Shown here piece by piece: positions 53,876-63,483 of a stretch of 64,000 bases of DNA; within the stretch, counting starts at the first letter, position 1, and every line of letters starts with the position of its first letter. The stretch spans positions 3,596,501 through 3,660,500 of the forward strand of contig CP046177.1 in the NCBI GenBank assembly GCA_014075215.1, in the 5' to 3' direction. Under the pieces are notes generated by a model that worked only from the letters and a program-made list of their open reading frames with translations, ran no database searches and had not been told where the DNA came from. The position numbers and the translations under genes are program-made. The stretch is from Flavobacteriaceae bacterium. GTDB lineage: Bacteria; Bacteroidota; Bacteroidia; Flavobacteriales; Flavobacteriaceae.

Positions 53876-56800
53876 ATGGCGAACCAACAGAAAAAAGTAA
53901 ACAAAGAGTTTAAATTGTCCTCCTGGGCAATTAGCAATAAAACCACTATTTACGTCTTAATGATAGTCATTTTCTTCTTAGGCATTTCAGCATTTTTAAG
54001 TATGCCAAGAGAGAACTTTCCGGAAATTAAAGAAACTAAAATCTATATTAGTTCCGTATTTCCCGGAAATACCGCCGAGGATATAGAAAAATTAATTACA
54101 GATCCGTTAGAAGATAAGCTAAAAACGGTGAGTGGTGTCGTCGAAATTACTTCCACATCTCAGGAAGATTACTCCATTATTATGGTAGAATTTGATGATA
54201 CGGTTACTGTAGAGGAAGCCAAGCAAAAAGTAAAAGATGAGGTGGATTCCGAAACATCCGGTGAAGATTGGCCCACATTCAATAATGCCAAAGTAGACCC
54301 CACTATTTTTGAGCTGAGTATTTCCGAGGAGTTTCCGATTTTAAATATCAATATACAAGGCGATTACCCTGTAGACAAACTAAAAGAGTATGGAGAGTAT
54401 TTACAAGATGAAATAGAAAGTTTAGCCGAAATAAAGAAAGTAGACATTCGAGGAGCTCAGGAAAAGGAAGTAGAAGTTGCGGTGGATATTTATAAAATGA
54501 TGGCAGCCAAAGTCAGTTTCAATGATATCATTACAAGTATCAACAATGGAAATATGACCACATCTGCAGGTAATTTGATAACCAGCGGACAGAGAAGAAC
54601 GATTCGGGTGATTGGAGAAATCAGCCGACCTGAAGCTTTGGAAAACTTCGTGGTAAAATCAGAAAAAAATAATCCTATTTATCTGAGGGATGTAGCTACC
54701 GTTACCTTTAAAGACAAAGAAAAAATCACCTATGCAAGAGAGAAAAAAGCAGATGTGGTAATGCTGGATGTAAAAAAGCGTTCCGGGAAAAACATGGTAG
54801 CGGCAACAGAAAAAATCAGAAAAATAGTAACCGATGCACAAAAAAATGTCTTTCCAAAAAATCTGACGATTACCATTGCCAATGATCAATCTTCAAAAAC
54901 CATTGGTCAGGTTGATGACCTGGTGAATAATATCATCTTTGGAGTTATTCTTGTAGTTATCGTATTGATGTTTTTCTTAGGCTTTAAAAATGCACTATTT
55001 GTCGGGTTTGCAATTCCTATGTCCATGTTCATGTCTTTAATGATTCTAAACATGGCCGGATATACTATGAATACCATGATTTTATTTGGACTCATTATGG
55101 GCCTTGGAATGTTGGTGGATAATGGAATTGTAGTGGTAGAAAATGTGTATCGCTTAATGTCTGAGGAAGGAATGTCAAGGGTTCAGGCTGCTAAAAAAGG
55201 AATTGGAGAAATCGCATTTCCAATCATTATCTCTACATTAACAACGGTAGCCGCATTTGTTCCTTTAGGTTTGTGGCCGGGGTTTATGGGGCAGTTTATG
55301 AAGTATTTTCCTATCACGCTTTCGGCGGTGTTAGGTTCCTCTTTATTTGTAGCCATCTTCTTTAATTCTGTTTTGGTCTCTCAATTTATGAAAACAGAAG
55401 ATAAAAATATGCCTTTAAAGCGCATTATCATTATTTCCTCCACGGTAGCAGTCATAGGTATGTTAATTCTTCTTTCGGGAACCCCATTTAAAGCTATCGG
55501 TTCTATCATGGTATTCACGGCCATCATGTTGTGGGTATATCGCCTGGCATTAAGACCTTTGGCCAATGGGTTTCAGACTAAAGTATTACCGCGCTGGGAA
55601 CGTTTTTATGAAAATATGCTTACATCGGCATTAAAAGGTTGGCGACCGGGGTTTATTATCGCAGCTACTTTTATGCTATTAATCATGGCTTTTGCAGGCT
55701 TTGGTGAGTCGATGAGAAGTAAAAGAACAAAAGTAGAGTTCTTTCCGGATAATGAACCCAACCAGATCATTGTGTATATAGAATATCCGCAGGGTACGGA
55801 CATTGAAAAGACCAATGAGATTACCAAAGAGATTGAAAAAAGAGTACAAGATGTTATTGATTCGGAAGAATATATAGATGAAAACGGAGAGAATTTTTTA
55901 GTAGAAAGTGCCATTTCTCAGGTAGGGTCGGGATCCGGAAACCCACAAACAGATGGGGGATCAAATGCCGAAATGCCGCATAGAGGCAAGATTACTGCTA
56001 CTATGAGGGAATTTAAGTACAGAAAAGGAGCAAAATCCAGGGTATTGCAAAAGAAAATTCAGGAAGCAGTAAACGACATATATCCCGGAGTTGCCATATC
56101 TGTTGAAAAAGATGCCGTAGGGCCGCCGGCGGGATATCCTGTCAATATAGAATTGGAAGGGCAGAACTATAAAGAATTGATAGAAACCGCAGAAAAAATG
56201 CGAGACTTTATCAATTCGAAAAATATCGAAGGAATTGACGAATTAAAGATTGATGTAAATAAAAAGAAACCGGCAATGCTGGTACAAGTTGACCGGAAAA
56301 AAGCAGGGGAATTAGGTGTGAGTAACGGCCAGGTCGGGCAACAATTAAGAAATGCCGTGTTTGGGGCAAAAGCAGGTATTTATAAGGAAAATGGTGAAGA
56401 TTATGATATTTATGTACGCTTTAAAAAGGAAGACCGGTACAATACAAATGCCATCTTTAACCAGAGAATTACCTTTAAAGACCAGGCATCAGGGAAGACA
56501 AAAGAGATTCCTGTTTCTGCTATTGCAAAACAATCTAATACTTCCGGATACAGCGCTATCAAACACAGAGACGTAAAACGTGTCGTTACCGTATATTCCG
56601 CATTATCTCCCGGATTTAATGATGCCGGAGCGATTATTTCCCAGATTCAGGATGAAATGAGTAGTTTTACGGAGATACCTGCTACTGTAAAAATTGATTA
56701 TACAGGCCAGATAGAAGAGCAAAATAAACAACAAGCTTTTTTAATGGGAGCGTTCTTTACCGGGTTGGCACTGATCTTTTTTATTTTGATATTTCAATTT

Positions 56801-57343
56801 AATTCCATTTCCAAACCCGCCATCATCATGCTCGCTATTTTTTTAAGTTTGATAGGCGTATTTGGCGGTATTGTAACTACCGGATCATCTTTCGTGATCA
56901 TGATGACTATGATGGGGATTATATCGCTGGCAGGAATTGTAGTAAACAACGGAGTTGTGCTTCTGGATTATACCCAGCTTTTAATCGACAGAGAAAAAAT
57001 AGAAAACAACAAAAATGAAAATAATATAGATATCAACGATATCAAAAATGCTATTATCAGAGGAGGTAAAGCACGTCTAAGGCCTGTATTATTGACAGCA
57101 ATTACTACTATTCTCGGATTAATTCCGTTGGCAACAGGATTAAATATTAATTTTTATACATTATTTAGCGAGTTTAATCCCAATATCTATGTCGGAGGAG
57201 ACAATGTTATTTTTTGGGGGCCGTTGGCCTGGACAGTAATATATGGGTTGTTTATAGCTACATTTTTAACTCTCATAGTTGTACCCATCTTATTCTTTTT
57301 AATCACCAAATTAAAAATAAGGTTACGACTGAAAAGTGTTTAA
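53876..57343 (+). CDS. RND-type multidrug efflux permease (AcrB-like)
   Basis: 1155 residues with the internal duplication of RND pumps: TM1 at about 24-45 (TTIYVLMIVIFFLGIS), large periplasmic loops with PGNTAEDIEKLITDPLED, the TM4 proton-relay segment GLGMLVDNGIVVVENVYRLM, and a second half with MTMMGIISLAGIVVNNGVVL and RPVLLTAITTILGLIPLATG. Substrate unknown; close to the hydrophobe/amphiphile group. Confidence 0.95.
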   Translation: MANQQKKVNKEFKLSSWAISNKTTIYVLMIVIFFLGISAFLSMPRENFPEIKETKIYISSVFPGNTAEDIEKLITDPLEDKLKTVSGVVEITSTSQEDYSIIMVEFDDTVTVEEAKQKVKDEVDSETSGEDWPTFNNAKVDPTIFELSISEEFPILNINIQGDYPVDKLKEYGEYLQDEIESLAEIKKVDIRGAQEKEVEVAVDIYKMMAAKVSFNDIITSINNGNMTTSAGNLITSGQRRTIRVIGEISRPEALENFVVKSEKNNPIYLRDVATVTFKDKEKITYAREKKADVVMLDVKKRSGKNMVAATEKIRKIVTDAQKNVFPKNLTITIANDQSSKTIGQVDDLVNNIIFGVILVVIVLMFFLGFKNALFVGFAIPMSMFMSLMILNMAGYTMNTMILFGLIMGLGMLVDNGIVVVENVYRLMSEEGMSRVQAAKKGIGEIAFPIIISTLTTVAAFVPLGLWPGFMGQFMKYFPITLSAVLGSSLFVAIFFNSVLVSQFMKTEDKNMPLKRIIIISSTVAVIGMLILLSGTPFKAIGSIMVFTAIMLWVYRLALRPLANGFQTKVLPRWERFYENMLTSALKGWRPGFIIAATFMLLIMAFAGFGESMRSKRTKVEFFPDNEPNQIIVYIEYPQGTDIEKTNEITKEIEKRVQDVIDSEEYIDENGENFLVESAISQVGSGSGNPQTDGGSNAEMPHRGKITATMREFKYRKGAKSRVLQKKIQEAVNDIYPGVAISVEKDAVGPPAGYPVNIELEGQNYKELIETAEKMRDFINSKNIEGIDELKIDVNKKKPAMLVQVDRKKAGELGVSNGQVGQQLRNAVFGAKAGIYKENGEDYDIYVRFKKEDRYNTNAIFNQRITFKDQASGKTKEIPVSAIAKQSNTSGYSAIKHRDVKRVVTVYSALSPGFNDAGAIISQIQDEMSSFTEIPATVKIDYTGQIEEQNKQQAFLMGAFFTGLALIFFILIFQFNSISKPAIIMLAIFLSLIGVFGGIVTTGSSFVIMMTMMGIISLAGIVVNNGVVLLDYTQLLIDREKIENNKNENNIDINDIKNAIIRGGKARLRPVLLTAITTILGLIPLATGLNINFYTLFSEFNPNIYVGGDNVIFWGPLAWTVIYGLFIATFLTLIVVPILFFLITKLKIRLRLKSV

Positions 57344-57386
57344 TAGTTGAAATTTGTATGCCATTATCGGGAAACCAAATGTACAT

Positions 57387-57754
57387 TTATGATTTTGACT
57401 TCCCTCTCGTTGGATATATAACTTGCTTTTCTTTGAATTGACCGATTTCTTCCCTTAATGTTTGATTGATGTTTTGAATCAAATCATTTTGGAATTTCAT
57501 AATTCTCAATAAATCGTGCATTGCGTTTAAATTTTCCAATTGTTGAACTCATTTAAACTTTTTCAATTTGCTAAAAAATGGGTGTTTTCCGCTCTGTTTT
57601 TATCTTTTTTTCCTTTCGTAACGCTGCCTATGCAACTCAAAAAAGCTTTCAGCATATCTAAAAACTTCTAATTTTCGCTTACATCCAAAAAGTTTAAATG
57701 AGTTCGTTTATAAACAACCTCTTATAAATCAGCTTTTGTATATCTTTTGCTCAT
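57387..57754 (-). pseudogene. Small coiled-coil gene interrupted by a MITE-like element
   Basis: Starting at ATG 57754 (MSKRYTKADL), followed by TAA, then EVVYK; after removing the 161-bp element and one GTT copy the frame goes on as QLENLNAMHDLLRIMKFQND..GQFKEKQVIYPTRGKSKS and ends TAA at 57387, 67 codons. One internal TAA remains (Tyr-like position). The frame being restored exactly by excision supports the gene. Function unknown. Confidence 0.7.
57545..57705. repeat. Small inverted-repeat element, family 1, copy B (MITE-like)
   Basis: 161 bp, same 19-bp terminal repeats as 2785-2944, flanked by GTT (57542-57544 and 57706-57708), a 3-bp target duplication. The rest of 57344-57900 is the broken gene above and an AT-rich leader to the HTH gene. 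Confidence 0.9.
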
Positions 57755-57900
57755 GTTCTAAATTTTTTGATGGATAAAAGAACACGTCAAATGTAAAATA
57801 AAACTGCATTAATGCAAAATAAATATACATTTGTTTTTCATTTATGAAAATCATTCGTTCAAAAGTGTGTTAATACATTACATTTTGTACATTTGAAGCG

Positions 57901-58110
57901 ATGAATAATAAGCTTAACAGAATTAAAGAGATTTTGGTAAGACAAGGTGTTAGTCAAAAAGATTTAGCGGCTCATCTTGAAAAAAACGAACATACGGTTT
58001 CAAATTGGTGTATTAATAAGTCTCAACCTCATTTAAAAGAGTTATACAAGATTGCTGAAATCTTAAAAGTTAATGTTTGTGATCTGTTGGTTAATAACAA
58101 GGACAATTAA
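57901..58110 (+). CDS. Cro/C1-type helix-turn-helix regulator
   Basis: 69 residues with an XRE domain: EILVRQGVSQKDLAAHLEKN, EHTVSNWCINKSQPHLKELY, KIAEILKVNVCDLLV. It lies 2 nt before the DUF488 gene, so it is the likely regulator of the cassette. Confidence 0.92.
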   Translation: MNNKLNRIKEILVRQGVSQKDLAAHLEKNEHTVSNWCINKSQPHLKELYKIAEILKVNVCDLLVNNKDN

Positions 58111-58112
58111 TA

Positions 58113-59012
58113 ATGTATTATAGACGTAAATTAATATTAGGAGTACTAGAGGAGTTTGGAGGAAAACTGAACCATACTAATTTTCAAAAAATTCTTTTTT
58201 TAGTAACAAGGAAACAAACCCAAAAATATTTTGATTTTGTTCCGTATAAGTATGGGTGTTTTTCTTTTCAGGCAAATCAAGATTTACTTACTCTTGGGAA
58301 GTACGACTTGATAAAATCAGCTACAACTCAAAAATCGTCCAATTGGATATTAACTAATGAAGATTCAAATTTCTTATATGAATTAAAAAAAGAAGACCAA
58401 TCAGCAATAAAATCTGTAAAAAGAAAAATAGATGGTTTAGTACAAAAAGATTTAATCAAGTATACCTATTTGAACTACCCCTTTTATGCAACCAAAAGTC
58501 AAATTGCAAATGGCATTCTTTCAAAAGAGGAGTTTTCCAAAATACGTAAGCAGCAAAGAAATATTGAGAGACAAGAGTTTTTTACAATAGGATATGAGGG
58601 TATTAGCCTAGAAACATATCTTAATAAACTAATTATTAATGATATAAAATTATTGTGTGATGTTCGTAAGAACTCTTTGAGTATGAAATACGAGTTTTCT
58701 AAATCTCAATTAAGAAATGCTTGTGAAAGTATTGGTATTAAGTATGTACATATTCCAGAATTAGGTATTGATTCCGATAGAAGACAGGAACTAAATACTA
58801 TGTCTGATTACAATAGATTGTTTGAAGAGTATGAGAATACTACCCTTAAGAAAAATCACCAATCATTAAAAGATTTATTTCAACTTGTAAATGACTATAA
58901 ACGTGTAGCCATTACTTGTTTTGAAAAAGAAGTTTGTATGTGCCACAGAGGAAGAGTACTTAAAGCTTTAATTGCGCTTCCTGATTGGGATATACCTTAT
59001 AAACACTTGTAA
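58113..59012 (+). CDS. DUF488 protein with N-terminal Panacea-like domain
   Basis: 299 residues. N-terminal about 130 residues (LILGVLEEFGGKLNHTNFQK, ILFLVT..KYFDFVPYKYGCFSFQA) resemble SocA/Panacea-type antitoxin-like domains; the C-terminal half is DUF488 (FTIGYEGISLETYLNKLIIN, LLCDVRKNSLSMKYEFSKSQ, CFEKEVCMCHRGRVLKAL with Cys/His residues). Stop overlaps no neighbour but the next ATG is immediate (59013). The domain pair with a partner gene suggests a toxin-antitoxin or defence unit. Function unknown. Confidence 0.8.
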   Translation: MYYRRKLILGVLEEFGGKLNHTNFQKILFLVTRKQTQKYFDFVPYKYGCFSFQANQDLLTLGKYDLIKSATTQKSSNWILTNEDSNFLYELKKEDQSAIKSVKRKIDGLVQKDLIKYTYLNYPFYATKSQIANGILSKEEFSKIRKQQRNIERQEFFTIGYEGISLETYLNKLIINDIKLLCDVRKNSLSMKYEFSKSQLRNACESIGIKYVHIPELGIDSDRRQELNTMSDYNRLFEEYENTTLKKNHQSLKDLFQLVNDYKRVAITCFEKEVCMCHRGRVLKALIALPDWDIPYKHL

Positions 59013-60030
59013 ATGGCACGCAAAAGGTTTTACTAACTGTAACAACATATCCTTTACCTTCGAGAAGCTATGACGAACTTGTATGTACGGCAGGAGTTTT
59101 GGAAGATGGGAATTGGATAAGAATATATCCAGTACCACTAAGCTTTTTATTAGGTCAGCGAAAATCAGGCAAAATAGAATCCTTTAAGTATTCATGGATG
59201 GAATTAGACCTCAATAGACGTACGGATGATTTTCGACCAGAAAGTTTCTCACCTAAAAATTATGACTTTCGAGATTTAGAATTACTTGATAGAATTGATA
59301 CGAAAAATAATTGGGCTTTTCGAAAAGAATTTTGTTTAAAAAATGTTTACACAAATTTCGACAAGCTAATTGAGGAATCTAAAGCTCCAACGAATAAATC
59401 ACTAGCTACATTTAGACCTTTTTCCATAGAGCGGCTGGAAATTGAAGAAGATGAACGTGAATGGAAAAATGAATGGCAAGAATTGAGAAAGCAAGGCGAC
59501 CTCTTTTCTCAAGATAAAGAACCCGAAATACTAATCCCTAAATTACCTTAACCCGTTGTCCATTTTGAACTAAAAAGTAAATTTAAACGTCAGTTCGAGT
59601 GATTTTGAGCTACGAAAAATCGTATCGAGAACATATTTAGAGCAAAAATTCTATTCTCGATACAAATTTTTCTCATTTTCAATCGAAAAATTTACTCGAA
59701 TTGACGAATTTTATCAAAATGCACAACGGGTTACCTTATAAATTTTATTATCGATTCAAGGACGAAACAGGAAAATCAAGACGATTGATGATTGAAGATT
59801 GGGAAATAGGTCAGCTATATTGGAATTGTCTAAAAACCACAGGAGGAAATGAGGAAGAAGCATTGAAAAAAGTGTGTCAACGTTATGAAGAAGAATTCAT
59901 TAACAAAAAAGACATTCATTTCTTCTTAGGAACCACAAGACAATGGCATATGAGACGTTCTCGGAATCCTTTTGTAATTATTGGTGTATTCTATCCTAAG
60001 ACAGAAAGTCAATTAAATCTTTTTAGGTAA
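59013..60030 (+). pseudogene. DUF488-partner protein, broken by frameshift and MITE insertion
   Basis: ATG 59013 follows the DUF488 stop directly. With one A added to AAAA (59022-59025) it reads MARKKVLLTVTTYPLPSRSY and on; the next 59099-59551 part is interrupted at IPKLP by the 181-bp element and resumes YKFYYRFKDETGKSRRLMIE to 60030. Removing element plus duplicate and adding one A gives exactly 276 residues. The intact protein has EDGNWIRIYPVPL and a C-terminal FFLGTTRQWHMRRSRNPFVI. Family not named; probably a conserved DUF488 partner. Confidence 0.75.
59551..59731. repeat. Small inverted-repeat element, family 2, copy C (MITE-like)
   Basis: 181 bp, one mismatch in the left terminal repeat (GTCC for GTGC). 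TACCTTA directly flanks both sides (7-8 bp target duplication), and the host reading frame is restored by removing it. Confidence 0.92.
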
Positions 60031-60261
60031 TGAATATTAAAAAGAAATAAAACGGCATACAACAAAAATTGGTCATTTGACGGATAGTGCTAATTTTAAA
60101 TATGGTAACATTTAATAAAATATTTAGCGGTTTGATAGGTTGGAGTTTCAAAATGCCAAACACTCCATATTTAAACCGTTGGAAAGTATAGAAGTTAAAA
60201 AGTTTCGAGTTAGAAACTTAACTTTTTAAAAACAGGAAAGACAGGTTATTTTTTATAAAAT

Positions 60262-60735
60262 ATGGAGAAATTTTTTTTTGCTGTTGATGAAGTTAAAAAA
60301 AAGTTAGAGCAATATTGTGTCTACCAGGACAGATGTCATCAGGAGGTTGAAAAAAAATTAAAGGAATTTAAATTAATAGCCATCGCAAGAGAAGAAGTTC
60401 TTTTACACTTAATACAACATGACTTTTTAAATGAAGAACGTTTTGCCAAAAGTTTTGCAAGAGGAAAATTTAGAATTAAAAAATACGGAAAACTCAGAAT
60501 TGTAAAAGAATTAAAGTATAGAAATCTCTCCGAATACAATATCAAAATTGCCTTAAAAGAAATTGACGAACAAGAATATACAATAACAATACATAAACTG
60601 ATAGAAAAGAAAGCAGCGATGCTTTCGGAACAAAACCTCATAAAAAAGAAAAAAAAGATATTGGATTATATGTTAAGAAAAGGATATGAATATGAGCTGA
60701 TAATTGAAGCAATAGCTTTACTATACTCAAGTTGA
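60262..60735 (+). CDS. recX: Regulatory protein RecX
   Basis: 157 residues, helical repeats: CHQEVEKKLKEFKLIAIARE, LIQHDFLNEERFAKSFARGK, FRIKKYGKLRIVKELKYRNL; these match the three-helix repeats of RecX that trim or block RecA filaments. Monocistronic; convergent with the phosphate transporter. An imperfect hairpin at 60127-60182 lies in the leader. Confidence 0.88.
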   Translation: MEKFFFAVDEVKKKLEQYCVYQDRCHQEVEKKLKEFKLIAIAREEVLLHLIQHDFLNEERFAKSFARGKFRIKKYGKLRIVKELKYRNLSEYNIKIALKEIDEQEYTITIHKLIEKKAAMLSEQNLIKKKKKILDYMLRKGYEYELIIEAIALLYSS

Positions 60736-60798
60736 AAATTTTGAAAGCTTCAAGTATTTTTAAAATCAGAGTTGAAATATAATCGACAAATATGTAGT

Positions 60799-60834
60799 AT
60801 AAATTTTATTTATAGTGCTATAAATAAAATTTAT
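60799..60834. terminator. 17-bp perfect AT-rich palindrome between convergent genes
   Basis: ATAAATTTTATTTATAG and its complement, 2-nt spacer, between recX (ends 60735) and pit (ends 60914). Position suggests a bidirectional terminator, though the stem lacks GC. Twelve bases on, AAAAAGTTTAAATAAGTTT resembles the family-1 element end. Confidence 0.5.
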
Positions 60835-60913
60835 GATGCTGCCAAAAAGTTTAAATAAGTTTCTTTTAAAAAGAGTGACAAATTTTTAAAACTTAAAACT
60901 TTCAAACTTGAAA

Positions 60914-63166
60914 CTATATCACTTTTCTCGATGTAATGTGAAACTCTTCGTAGACCTGTAACAGGCTCATCAGAGTAGAAATTAAATCCTGAGTTTCTAA
61001 TAATATGCTAAAATATAACGTTGTATTTTTAGGGCTCGTTTCATCTGTTCTGATTCTGGATACCTGATTTTCAATAGAGTAAGAAACATCTTTTAATAGT
61101 TCCTGCTTTTCTTTAAGAACTTCATTCAAATTATCAAAAGACCTGTTTTCAAAAGCATTACTTACTTTTTTCAGTAAACCGGTTAGCTGATTATCAATTT
61201 CTTTTAAATCCTTTAACTGAGCTTTCTTTAAATTTTTGTGATTGTTATTTACATGTTTATAACTTGCTTTGGAAATATAACTGATAGACTGTGCTACGTC
61301 CTGCAAATATCCTAATACTAGGATATAAAACTTACTGGCTTGTACGGAAGTATCGTCTAAAGATTTGATAAAGTAAAAAACACCGTTTTTCAGGTCGTCT
61401 ATTTCATCGTTTAGTTTCCCCACATGTTTGCCTGTTTTTCGCAACTTATTCAAATCGTGTTTTGCCAGATCATTGACTACGTTGGTGTATAGGATATTGA
61501 CACGTTGAGCTACTTCGGCAATATGATCTGAACTTTCTTCAATAACACCACTAATGGTAATCAATTCAGCCCTTTCTATATATTGCTGTTTTTTTACCTC
61601 TTTTGATTTTTTTCTGTGGCGTAAGGTATTTCTAATAATCAATATGGCCACCAATATCAGCAATATGGGAATAGTAGCCGTATCCCAATGAATCAGAAAT
61701 GCTACAAAAGCAGCTGCTATAAAAGCGGTGATAGCAGTCAGGAACCATCCGCCGATCACATTGATAACTCCGGCCACTCTGTAGACCGCACTCTCTCTTC
61801 CCCAGGCTCTGTCGGCAAGAGAGGTTCCCATAGCAACCATAAAAGTTACATAAGTGGTAGATAGCGGAAGTCTCATTGAAGTAGCAATAGATATCAAAAT
61901 ACCCGCAACAATTAAGTTAACCGATGCTCTGACCATATCAAAAGCCGGTAATTCATAGGTTTTATCCTTAGGCAGTTTTATCATAGGTTTTTGGAATTTG
62001 GAATCTATGAATGCTACTGTTTTTTTTGATAACATATAACCAAGACCTACATTAATTCCCATAGAAGCTCTCACGATAATTCTTGACAAAGGATTAGGTC
62101 TGAATTTTTCATACCCTTCTCCCTGACGAGATAAGTTAATTCCGGTATCAATTACATTTTTGGCTTTTTTGGAAGTCCATAAGGTAATCACCATAATCCC
62201 TCCCGCAGCTAATAACAGCCAAACATTAGAAGACACTTTTTTTTCCAGAATTCCCATTGAAAAAGATTCGGCCATCACCCCGGAATCAGCAAAAGCCTGA
62301 TAAGAATTCCATGCAGCAATAGGTACTCCGATAAAGTTGACCAGATCATTCCCGGAGAATGCCATAGCCAGAGAAAATGTTCCGATACCAATGATTAATT
62401 TGAGTATGTTTAATTTAAAAACTTTGATCGAAAATTGAGAAATGAGCGTCCAAAAAGCAAAACTTCCCATAATAATTAGTAGCGTATTATCTTCTATCAT
62501 ATATTTTATATTTGCATAAAAAGGAGTTCCTTTTAAGCCTTTGATAATGATAAAATAAGTAATTGCCGTAATGGCAAACCCTCCAAATAATGCGTTGATA
62601 TATGTTGCTCTTTTCTCAAAATTAAACGAGTAGATGAGGCGGGAAATAAACTGTACAATAGCTCCGACAGAGAACGCAACCACCACCGATAGCAATATCC
62701 CGATAATAATTTTTGATGCGGTTTCATAGTTAATATATTCCCGGATAGCACTAAAAGATTCAGCATTATTTCCTGATATTTTTATGAATGAAATGGCTAC
62801 GGCAGCTCCTAATAATTCAAATACAATAGATACAGTTGTTGATGTCGGCATGCCGAGAGTGTTAAATACATCTAAAAGCAAAATATCAGTCATCATTACC
62901 GCCATAAAAATGAACATGATATCCTGAAACATGAACATTCCCGGATTAAAGATTCCTTTGCGTGCTACTTCCATCATACCACTGGAAGTAATTGCTCCAA
63001 AGAATACCCCTATACTGGCAATAATCATGATATTTCTGATAGAAATGGCTTTGGAACCAATTGCTGAGTTCAAAAAATTGATGGCATCATTACTAACTCC
63101 TACCACCAAATCAACAATAGCCAGAGCAGCTAAAGCAACAAGCATTAAAATATATGGATCGTCCAT
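60914..63166 (-). CDS. PiT-family inorganic phosphate transporter with PhoU-like tail
   Basis: 750 residues, longer than usual PiT (400-530). The two inverted PiT signatures are VVGVSNDAINFLNSAIGS (about 21-38) and FSGNDLVNFIGVPIAAW; about 10-12 membrane helices, last ones SSTYVTFMVAMGTS-like and LIHWDTATIPILLILVAI. From about 540 a soluble helical domain (SGVIEESSDHIAEVAQRVNI, ELLKDVSYSIENQVSRIRTD) looks like a fused PhoU module. Moves phosphate with a cation; the tail may regulate it. Confidence 0.93.
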   Translation of the reverse strand: MDDPYILMLVALAALAIVDLVVGVSNDAINFLNSAIGSKAISIRNIMIIASIGVFFGAITSSGMMEVARKGIFNPGMFMFQDIMFIFMAVMMTDILLLDVFNTLGMPTSTTVSIVFELLGAAVAISFIKISGNNAESFSAIREYINYETASKIIIGILLSVVVAFSVGAIVQFISRLIYSFNFEKRATYINALFGGFAITAITYFIIIKGLKGTPFYANIKYMIEDNTLLIIMGSFAFWTLISQFSIKVFKLNILKLIIGIGTFSLAMAFSGNDLVNFIGVPIAAWNSYQAFADSGVMAESFSMGILEKKVSSNVWLLLAAGGIMVITLWTSKKAKNVIDTGINLSRQGEGYEKFRPNPLSRIIVRASMGINVGLGYMLSKKTVAFIDSKFQKPMIKLPKDKTYELPAFDMVRASVNLIVAGILISIATSMRLPLSTTYVTFMVAMGTSLADRAWGRESAVYRVAGVINVIGGWFLTAITAFIAAAFVAFLIHWDTATIPILLILVAILIIRNTLRHRKKSKEVKKQQYIERAELITISGVIEESSDHIAEVAQRVNILYTNVVNDLAKHDLNKLRKTGKHVGKLNDEIDDLKNGVFYFIKSLDDTSVQASKFYILVLGYLQDVAQSISYISKASYKHVNNNHKNLKKAQLKDLKEIDNQLTGLLKKVSNAFENRSFDNLNEVLKEKQELLKDVSYSIENQVSRIRTDETSPKNTTLYFSILLETQDLISTLMSLLQVYEEFHITSRKVI

Positions 63167-63187
63167 AATTTGGCTTTTAAGTTTTTA

Positions 63188-63195
63188 CAAATGTA
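63188..63195 (-). promoter_or_regulatory. Candidate -7 box of the phosphate transporter gene
   Basis: TACATTTG on the minus strand, 22 nt before the pit start. The matching TTTG about 19 nt upstream is not present, so confidence is low. Confidence 0.4.
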
Positions 63196-63483
63196 TACGC
63201 CCTTACCGGTACACATGTTAGGTTTATGTTATTTTTAAGCGTGAACTTTATACTTGTTCTTGCAATAGAGTATATTACTTCATTTAAGTTGTTTCAATGA
63301 TCGGTACTGCACATTTCACAACTATACTTGAAATAAATGTTTTTAAAATTTTAAATAAATGTTAAGATCTGAGTTCTTATTAACAATTACTTAATCTTTC
63401 AATAATATTATTATAATTTCCAAATAATCTTCTTTTTACACTATTGTTTCAATTTTGCGAAAATAAATCATTACACAGAAATA

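Noticed and set aside
57214..57441. 75-codon frame across the end of the RND gene
   Set aside because: Out of frame within the pump gene and continuing over the opposite-strand broken gene.
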